7,783 nucleotides of DNA from Planctomycetota bacterium (GTDB taxonomy: Bacteria > Planctomycetota > UBA1135 > GCA-002686595). The notes under the pieces were generated by a model. The model was not told the DNA's origin. It saw nothing but the letters and a program-made list of their open reading frames with translations, and did not search any database. The position numbers were made by a program, and so were the translations under genes. Positions within the stretch are counted from its first letter, which is position 1; every line of letters starts with the position of its first letter. This document shows, piece by piece, positions 1 to 5,826 of the stretch. The DNA lies in the NCBI GenBank assembly GCA_027623615.1, contig JAQBVH010000126.1, positions 1-7,783 on the forward strand. The letters are read 5' to 3'.

Positions 1-3000
1 TCCGCTCCGCGGGCGAAGAGGCGCCGACGCCCTGGAAGTGGTCGGGCGCGCCGAACAGGACCTCGTCGACCAACGTGGGCGGAACTCCACCGCCGCCGCT
101 GCCCTGGCCCGTGCCGCCGCCGGCCTCGCCGCCGATCTTGACCTGACCGATCGTCCGCGGACGCTCGCCCGAGGGCCACTTGACCATGCGCGCCAGGAGG
201 CGCGCATCGAGCCGGCCCCAGGCCTCGTCGAGCTCGCCGGTTTGACCGGTGCCGGCCAGGAACGGCTCGGGGCTGTGGCTCTGGAAGGCCACGTACTGGG
301 TGTTCAGTCCGCCGAAGTCACTGCCGTCGACCTCGACCTCGAAGGTCGGTCCGTCCTGGGCGAGCAGGTCGCCGCCGGGCTCATGCAACCAGCTGTAGCG
401 CACGTCCTCCCGCATCGGAATGTGCGCGCGGTGCACGACCAGCGGCCAACCGATGTGATCCGCGTTCGGGCCGGAGAGGAAGACCTCGTCCCGCGCGCCG
501 ATGCGTCCAGCGTCCGCGTCTTGATGGCGGAAGCGTACGACCGGCGTGACCAGCGCGCCGCCGGTCTGGGCGTGGCTATGGGTGCCGAGCACGCCGCGGA
601 ACTGATAGACGCTCCAGATCGCGCGCGACAGCGGGTACTGCGCGAGCTCGGACTCACCGAGGTAGGGATCCCAGACCGTGCCGTAGGCCTTGGGCGTGGG
701 CTGCGGGGCGGGGGCTGCGCCGCCGAGCTGCGGACCGAAGCCCTGCACGACGTGGGGCGGACCGCCGGGGCCGCCGCCGCCAGGACCCCCACCACCTCCG
801 CCGGGGGCGGGACGACCGGTCACGTCGCGCTCGACGCCGCGGCCTCCCATCAGGGTGCCCCACACGCCCATGAGGGCCTGGGGGTGATCGCGCACGAGCT
901 GGCCCTGCTGCTCCTGGATCGTGTCGTAGCGCACCCACTCGGTGAGCTCGGCCTGATCCAAGTTGGTGATCTGCGCGAACTCGCTGCGCTCGTCCTCCAG
1001 GTTCTGCTCCGGGGGCAGGAAGTCGAGCTGGGTCGCCGAGGGCACCGAGATCGAGATCGGAACGACGAACCAGCTCCAGGAGAGGGCCTCGGACGCGAGG
1101 GTGCCCTGGTCGTCGATCGTGGTCGATTCCCAGTCGAGGACGAACACCCGCGTGCCGCCGCCGATGGCGGCCGGGTCGAGCGAGCCGTAGTACGGCAACT
1201 CACCAGCCACCTGATCGCCGCGGGCGGCGATCTGCAGGATGTCCCCGCTCCAGCCCGAGTAGCGCACGACCTCGAAGCCCCCGAGCGGCGCGTTCGGCGG
1301 GTTGGCCGACTGCATCTGGGGGTCCACCCCCCAGCGGCGCTGGCAGAGCATTGCGTAGCCGCCGTCCGGGTGGAAGGCGTCCATCACGTTGCCGGCACCG
1401 TCGTCGGCCAGGGTCAGCTGGAGGCCGGAGTTGTTCGTGGCCTCGTAGCCCAGACCGAAGTACTGGGCGCCGGCCAGGATGGGGTCCGGGTCGCCGTCGA
1501 GGCCGACCACCTTGGCCACCTTGAAGACGCCCAGGTCGCTGGCGAGGCTCTTGGCCCCGGTCCCGCCGGGGATGTCGTCGGTGAAGGGGATCGAGTAGCC
1601 GTAGACCTGCACCATCGCGCCGGCCGGGTGGTCGACCGTGGTCGAGCCGAGCTCCTCGGGGATGCCGTCGAGGCCCCAGCGTTGGCGCGCCAGGCGGCCG
1701 CCGAAGCCGGCATCGGGTCCGGCCTCCTCGTGAGCGCAGGCGAGCGTATTGCCGCTGCGGCGGAACTCGATCAGCTCGTTCCCCACGCGGGCGACGCCGC
1801 GGGCGGGGAAGCCCTCGGCGTCCTCGAGGTAGAGCGTCCCATCACCCTGGCCCGCGGCGCTCGCGAGGCGCGACATGGCCAGGCGGCGCACGCCGCTCGC
1901 CGTACCGTTGACGAGCATGTCGACCTGGTCGGGGCGCGTGCCCTGCATGTCGATGGCCACGTGGGACCAGGTGTTCGCGGGCAGCCCGGGTCCGTCCCCT
2001 TGGGCGATCGCGTAGCGCACCTCGGTCGCCTCGGTGTGGGCGGAGTCGCGGTGGTCGCCGAAGCCGTCGATCACGCGCAGGACGAGGTCTTCCCCTTCGA
2101 CCGCGAGGCTGAGTCGATCAACCTCCGGCGCGGCGCCCTGCACGTCGAGCAGGAACCCGTCGCCGCCCTCGGGCTTGATCCACATCTCGAAGGAGATCGG
2201 ACGCATCAGGCCGTCGTTGTCGGTCGCCCACTGCACCTGCTTGTGGTTCGGGGAGCGCCCGATCGCCTGGTCGGGCAGGTACCGGCCCTCCGGATCACGC
2301 TCCTCGTTGTCGAAGTGCAGCATGCGCTGCTCGCGCCGGCCGGACTCCTGCACGCGCGCCGCCCAGAGCTGGGCGAAGTCGTCCTCGCCTTCGCGGCTGG
2401 CGAAGGTGCGCACGGGCTCGCGCGCCTCGCCCCCGTCGCTGACCACCTCGTCGTGGAAGCCTGGCAGGTACGGGCCGCTGGGCAGGGTGCCCATGTTGGG
2501 CCACGCCCGCGAGGGCGGCACGGCGCTGCCGTCGTAGCGCGTGGTCGACGCGGGACCGGTGGACCAGAAGAGGCCGGTGCGCGAGAGGCGCATGGCCTCG
2601 TCGAAGTCGTCCTGGGTGCCCCACATCGTGAAGAGCGGCTTCTGGGGCACGACCACCTCGACCCGCTCGCGGTGACCCCGCGTGCGCTCGAGGCCGCTGA
2701 CGCCGTTGACCGAGGCGCGCAGGTCCAGGGCGTACACGTCCCGGCTGACGAAGCAGAAGGGCATCGTCGAGTACGCCAGGATGCCGTCGTTGGCGTTGAG
2801 GCCGTTGAGGTAGAGCGCGACTGCGTCGGCGGAATCGATCAGCCCGCCGCTGCCGCTCGGAAGGCTCTCGGGGTGGGGTGCGCCCTCGGGCAGCTCCTCC
2901 AGGCCCGCGGCGGGCAGCACGACCCGCAGCAGGAAGTCCTGGAACCCCTCGAAGGGTCGCGATTCGACCACCAGGTCCGCCAGGGAATCGGCCTCCCGCT

Positions 3001-4156
3001 CGGTGATGCGATCGTTGCGCCCGTCGATCTGCAGGTTCAGGAACAGGGCGCGCAGCACGTTGCGCGGCGCAGTGTTCAAGTTGACCGGCCGCTTGCGCAT
3101 CACCTTCACGACCGTGCGCCAGGCGTCGTAGTCGTTCTCGAGCACGCTCTCGAGGCGAATCCGCCCGCGCTCGATGCCCTGCACCATGCGCAGCTCGGAG
3201 GCGTCGCCGTCGCCGATCCAGATGGTGCAACCCGCGTTGACATAGCGCGGGTCATCGACGCTGATCGTGAGGGTCTCGCCCCCTTCGATGTGCGAGGTGA
3301 GGCGCACCGGACGCTGCCAACGGTCCCCGCCGCGCACGCTGCCGTGCACGCTGCAGTGATCGGACAACAGGAGGATCGTCTCGGGGCCCATGCCGCCGCT
3401 CAGGGCGAACTGGTCCGCGTCGGCCAGCTGCTCGAAGCTGTCGAACGTGCGCGGGTCCGCGTCCGAGCCGAGGCGCCAGATCGCGGGCGCGAAGGCGCGC
3501 TGGTCGATGACGTGGGTGCCGATGCCGTGGCCCGAGGGCGGCCTGGGACCTTCGGTGAGCCAGCCCTCGTCCTCGGCCTGCGTGGTACCAACCCCGCGAT
3601 CGAGGCCCGTCAGGCCCTCGTCGCCCGACTTGCCGTAGCGGATCAGCTCACCGCGCACCCAGACGAAGCCGCCCTCCGGAGCGAAGCCCGCGTCGCTGGC
3701 GACGGGCAGGCTGCTCGCCTCGCCGTCGATCACCTCGGTCAGGCGCGTGGTCAACCCGAGCACGTTCGCGAGCATCTGCGGACCCGCGCTGTTCAGGTCG
3801 ATCAGACCCGAGATGTCACGCACGTCGAGGTCCCACATGATCCCCTTGGGATCGGTGGCGTTGACGAACTCCGGGTCGAAGTCGATCTCGACCTTCAGCT
3901 CGTCGAGGCTGTCCCAGAACTGCGTCTCGTCGGGGGAGCCCTGGTGGGTGTGACTCAGTCGGTAGCGGGCGAAGCGTGCGGCGCTGTCGAGCGCCAGCCG
4001 GCGCTGGGCGTTGGTCGCGTGGTTCTGGCTGTGCTTGTTCGCGTTGCGCGCCGTCGCGAGGAAGGGCGCGCAGAGGATCAGCAGCGCGAGCAGGACGAAC
4101 AGCACCGTGATCATCACGAAGCCTGCTTCGGAGCGAGTTTGTCTGCGTGGCTGCAT
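1..4156 (-). CDS. gspK: Giant GspK-like minor pseudopilin with LamG domain (C-terminus runs off window)
   Basis: The frame is open from an ATG at 4156 to the window edge: 1385 codons with no stop, so the C-terminus is missing. The start is set by GGAGG six bases upstream and by a type III prepilin signal (basic residues, then AGF at 11-13, then a hydrophobic helix to about 35). The residue at +5 after the G12|F13 cleavage site is Thr, not Glu; lack of Glu5 is known for GspK. GspK hallmarks follow: GLIDLNSAGPQML at 118-129, VNLNTAPRNVL at 358-368 with ESRPFEGFQDF at 398-408, and a C-terminal strand region near 466-504. Usual GspK proteins have roughly 300-350 residues. Here extra sequence sits between the two LN-A motifs (about 150-350), and a long extension begins near 510. 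It holds a LamG-like domain (about 613-757, with SFEMWIKP and NTWSHVAIDM), modules of the form ELI-[YF]...RG, and two Gly-rich linkers. Known role of the family: pseudopilus tip subunit in a complex with GspI and GspJ. The family call is fairly sure; the function of the extension is unknown. Confidence 0.86.
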   Translation of the reverse strand, partial: MQPRRQTRSEAGFVMITVLFVLLALLILCAPFLATARNANKHSQNHATNAQRRLALDSAARFARYRLSHTHQGSPDETQFWDSLDELKVEIDFDPEFVNATDPKGIMWDLDVRDISGLIDLNSAGPQMLANVLGLTTRLTEVIDGEASSLPVASDAGFAPEGGFVWVRGELIRYGKSGDEGLTGLDRGVGTTQAEDEGWLTEGPRPPSGHGIGTHVIDQRAFAPAIWRLGSDADPRTFDSFEQLADADQFALSGGMGPETILLLSDHCSVHGSVRGGDRWQRPVRLTSHIEGGETLTISVDDPRYVNAGCTIWIGDGDASELRMVQGIERGRIRLESVLENDYDAWRTVVKVMRKRPVNLNTAPRNVLRALFLNLQIDGRNDRITEREADSLADLVVESRPFEGFQDFLLRVVLPAAGLEELPEGAPHPESLPSGSGGLIDSADAVALYLNGLNANDGILAYSTMPFCFVSRDVYALDLRASVNGVSGLERTRGHRERVEVVVPQKPLFTMWGTQDDFDEAMRLSRTGLFWSTGPASTTRYDGSAVPPSRAWPNMGTLPSGPYLPGFHDEVVSDGGEAREPVRTFASREGEDDFAQLWAARVQESGRREQRMLHFDNEERDPEGRYLPDQAIGRSPNHKQVQWATDNDGLMRPISFEMWIKPEGGDGFLLDVQGAAPEVDRLSLAVEGEDLVLRVIDGFGDHRDSAHTEATEVRYAIAQGDGPGLPANTWSHVAIDMQGTRPDQVDMLVNGTASGVRRLAMSRLASAAGQGDGTLYLEDAEGFPARGVARVGNELIEFRRSGNTLACAHEEAGPDAGFGGRLARQRWGLDGIPEELGSTTVDHPAGAMVQVYGYSIPFTDDIPGGTGAKSLASDLGVFKVAKVVGLDGDPDPILAGAQYFGLGYEATNNSGLQLTLADDGAGNVMDAFHPDGGYAMLCQRRWGVDPQMQSANPPNAPLGGFEVVRYSGWSGDILQIAARGDQVAGELPYYGSLDPAAIGGGTRVFVLDWESTTIDDQGTLASEALSWSWFVVPISISVPSATQLDFLPPEQNLEDERSEFAQITNLDQAELTEWVRYDTIQEQQGQLVRDHPQALMGVWGTLMGGRGVERDVTGRPAPGGGGGGPGGGGPGGPPHVVQGFGPQLGGAAPAPQPTPKAYGTVWDPYLGESELAQYPLSRAIWSVYQFRGVLGTHSHAQTGGALVTPVVRFRHQDADAGRIGARDEVFLSGPNADHIGWPLVVHRAHIPMREDVRYSWLHEPGGDLLAQDGPTFEVEVDGSDFGGLNTQYVAFQSHSPEPFLAGTGQTGELDEAWGRLDARLLARMVKWPSGERPRTIGQVKIGGEAGGGTGQGSGGGGVPPTLVDEVLFGAPDHFQGVGASSPAER
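77..133 (-). repeat. Second Gly-rich tract in the gspK-like gene
   Basis: Codes residues about 1342-1360 of the GspK-like protein (GGEAGGGTGQGSGGGG followed by VPP). It interrupts a stretch of ordinary sequence (WPSGERPRTIGQVKI before, TLVDEVLFGAP after), so it may be a flexible loop inside a domain and not a linker between domains. Confidence 0.5.
755..811 (-). repeat. Gly/Pro-rich low-complexity linker tract in the gspK-like gene
   Basis: Codes residues about 1116-1134 of the GspK-like protein: glycine runs broken by prolines, written with GGC, GGT, GGA and GGG codons. It probably forms a flexible linker between beta-rich parts of the extension. Confidence 0.6.
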
Positions 4157-4161
4157 CACGT

Positions 4162-4166
4162 CCTCC
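4162..4166 (-). promoter_or_regulatory. Ribosome binding site of the gspK-like gene
   Basis: GGAGG on the minus strand lies in the 11-base gap between the TAG stop of the gspH-like gene (4168-4170) and the ATG at 4156, with a 5-base spacer. It supports this ATG as the start. Its closeness to the upstream stop fits translation within one operon. Confidence 0.75.
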
Positions 4167-4167
4167 A

Positions 4168-5181
4168 CTACTCCACGGTCCCGTACATCCCGACGCGCAC
4201 GGTCTCCGTGCGGCCGCTGGGCATCTCGAGGAAGATCTCGACTGGCTCGAAGTGCAGCGTCGGGTCGAGGGAGCCTCCCGCGACGAAGCGCACGACCTTG
4301 GGCAGGGGCTCCCTGAAGAGCACGTCGCCCGGCAGCTGCTGCAGATCGGAGGCCACGACCACGGCGATCGACAGCTCGTCCAGGATCATCGGCAGGTGGG
4401 CGGCGCGGTCGCCGAGGCGCAGGGGCTGCTCGACCTTCCACACTTCGAAGTCCGCGGCCTCGCTCGCGACCTCGATCCCGTCCGCCAGGATACGCGCGCG
4501 GTGGCGGTCGTACGAGAACCTCAGGTGCAGCCAGTGGTCCTTGCGCAGCAGCCCATCCGTGGTCTCGAGGGTCAGCCCCGCACCGTGTCGCGCCCGGCCG
4601 GTGCCGGACTCGATCGCGTGGCGGTAGATGCGCATGCGCAGGCCGCCGCCCGCGGTCATGTCGACCTCGAGCACGTCGGCGACCTCGAGCAAGCGGCCGG
4701 CGACCTTGCCCTTGGGCTTGATCGCCAGATCGATCGCGAAGCCGTCCGAGAAGTCGAAGCCCGGGTCGCGCTGGATGTTGAAGGCGACCTCACCGCCGCG
4801 CAGGCCGGTCGAGAAGTCGAGCGCGTTCCCGAGCCAGCCGTCCTGCGTGACCGCCGCGTCCATCCCGAAGAAGGTGCCGCCCAGGCCCTCCGCGCCATCG
4901 AGCATCACGTCCTCGAAGTGCCACGTGCCCATGACCTCGAGGCCCTCGGAGATCATCGTCCCCTGCTTGGCATCGAAGCGCACCCGCGCCGGTGCCGTGC
5001 GCGCGATGGCGGAGTTGTGAGCGGAGCGCAGGGCATCCTGCACGAGGCCAACCGCGGCGCGCTCACCGGGATTGAGGGCCGCGAGGGAGCCGAGGCCCAC
5101 GCCGAGCACGATGGCGATCAGGCCCATGACGAGCATCAGCTCGATCAACGTGAACCCGGCCTGCGCGCGTGAGGTGCTCAC
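4168..5181 (-). CDS. gspH: GspH-like pseudopilin with an internal LamG-like domain
   Basis: 337 residues, GTG start at 5181. The N-terminus is a textbook prepilin: cleavage at G9|F10, Glu at +5 (E14), a hydrophobic helix to about 33. It is followed by the GspH-type amphipathic stretch with DALRSAHNSAIAR at 49-61 and a first strand ARVRFD. The last 45 or so residues (VVRFVAGGSLDP, VEIFLEMPSG, VRVGMYGTVE) look like the closing beta strands of GspH. Between them, about residues 85-285, sits a LamG/concanavalin-A-like region: GTWHFED, GWLGNALDFSTG, FAIDLAIKPKG, RLLEVADV, HWLHLRFSYD, ILADGIEVA and MILDELSIAV follow the order of LamG strands. Usual GspH proteins have about 150-200 residues, so the insert explains the extra length. 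GspH is a minor pseudopilin of type II secretion. The start overlaps the gspG-like stop by four bases (GTGA), which implies translational coupling. The GTG start is chosen because it places the signal correctly. The ligand of the LamG region cannot be told from sequence. Confidence 0.88.
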   Translation of the reverse strand: MSTSRAQAGFTLIELMLVMGLIAIVLGVGLGSLAALNPGERAAVGLVQDALRSAHNSAIARTAPARVRFDAKQGTMISEGLEVMGTWHFEDVMLDGAEGLGGTFFGMDAAVTQDGWLGNALDFSTGLRGGEVAFNIQRDPGFDFSDGFAIDLAIKPKGKVAGRLLEVADVLEVDMTAGGGLRMRIYRHAIESGTGRARHGAGLTLETTDGLLRKDHWLHLRFSYDRHRARILADGIEVASEAADFEVWKVEQPLRLGDRAAHLPMILDELSIAVVVASDLQQLPGDVLFREPLPKVVRFVAGGSLDPTLHFEPVEIFLEMPSGRTETVRVGMYGTVE

Positions 5182-5819
5182 TTCTCGATATTGAAGTTCG
5201 CGATGTCGTCGTCGGTCCCGAACTCCCCGTCGGGGCCGGCGGAGATGAGCTGGAACTTGTTCTTGCGGTAGTAGTCGCCGGTCTTCGACGACTTGAGCGC
5301 CTCGACGAAGCTCTCGAGCTCCTCACCGTCCCCGGTCACGACGAGGTAGGGCAGCGCCTTGCCGTAGTCACGCCGGTGGATGTAGGCGATCGGGTTGTCC
5401 CAGGAGTCCTTGAACTCGTAGGCGTCCGGATTCTCGAAATTGGCCATCCCCTTGACGTAATCCTCGTCCGTGTTGCTGAGGCGATCCGCATCGACGTCGC
5501 GGGCCTGCCAGCCGCGGTCGCGGCGGTAGAGGGTGATCACCAGCGTCTCGACCCCCACGTTCGTCTTGGTCGGCTTGGTGTCGATGTCGTCGCCGGGGGT
5601 CGACGGCGGGTACGCGTTGAACTCGGCGCTGTAGTCCTCGATGATCGCGTCGAGCTCCTTGAGAAAGGTCTCGGTCTGCTTGCGCTCCACCGACTTCACG
5701 CCGCCCATCCCCGAGCGCATCAAGAAGGTGAACAGGATCCCGATCACGAGCATCACGGCCAGGATCTCGATCAGGGTGAAGCCCGCGCGGGCGCTCGAGG
5801 CGATTTGGAGGCGCTTCAT
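5178..5819 (-). CDS. gspG: GspG-like major pseudopilin
   Basis: 213 residues from ATG at 5819. Prepilin signal MKRLQIASSARAG, cleavage at G13|F14, Glu at +5 (E18), hydrophobic helix to about 35. The body keeps GspG landmarks: FLKELDAIIEDYSAEFNAYPPS at about 52-73 (helix then the Tyr-Pro-Pro turn), KDSWDNPIAYIH at 137-148 (the DPWGNP motif of the family) and LISAGPDGEFGTDDDIANF at 191-209, matching the C-terminal loop whose acidic residues bind calcium in GspG. GspG forms the main shaft of the type II secretion pseudopilus. Usual length is about 140-150 residues. The excess lies mostly at about 75-135, before the DSWDNP motif, and at about 150-185, between it and the calcium loop; both stretches are charged. 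It starts five bases after the TPR gene stop and overlaps the gspH-like start by four bases. Without the helicase-like GspE and other genes in view, a type IV-pilus-like or Com-like machine cannot be excluded. Confidence 0.9.
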   Translation of the reverse strand: MKRLQIASSARAGFTLIEILAVMLVIGILFTFLMRSGMGGVKSVERKQTETFLKELDAIIEDYSAEFNAYPPSTPGDDIDTKPTKTNVGVETLVITLYRRDRGWQARDVDADRLSNTDEDYVKGMANFENPDAYEFKDSWDNPIAYIHRRDYGKALPYLVVTGDGEELESFVEALKSSKTGDYYRKNKFQLISAGPDGEFGTDDDIANFNIEK

Positions 5820-5822
5820 CGT

Positions 5823-5826
5823 TCCT
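5823..5826 (-). promoter_or_regulatory. Likely ribosome binding site of the gspG-like gene, overlapping the TPR gene stop
   Basis: The minus strand reads AAGTAGGAACGATG: AGGA overlaps the TAG stop of the TPR gene (5825-5827) and lies three bases before the ATG at 5819. The spacing is short, so initiation may rely on ribosomes that have just ended on the TPR gene. Confidence 0.5.

Noticed and set aside
755..811. Gly-codon tract as a CRISPR, tandem repeat array or regulatory hairpin
   Set aside because: It is in frame and codes a Gly/Pro linker; there are no spaced direct repeats.
2295..3230. 311-codon minus-strand open frame overlapping the gspK-like gene
   Set aside because: It is another frame of the same strand, rich in Arg, Ala and Gly, with no domain; the gspK-like frame is uninterrupted through it and carries the recognisable motifs.
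38..4627. 1529-codon plus-strand open frame as a real gene
   Set aside because: It lies antisense to the gspK-like gene in the same codon register and runs on into the gspH-like gene. The minus-strand translations show prepilin signals, GspK and GspH motifs and LamG patterns, whereas the plus-strand product has only compositional bias.
4147..5172. 341-codon plus-strand open frame
   Set aside because: Antisense to the gspH-like gene in codon register; no motif, and its composition mirrors the real gene.
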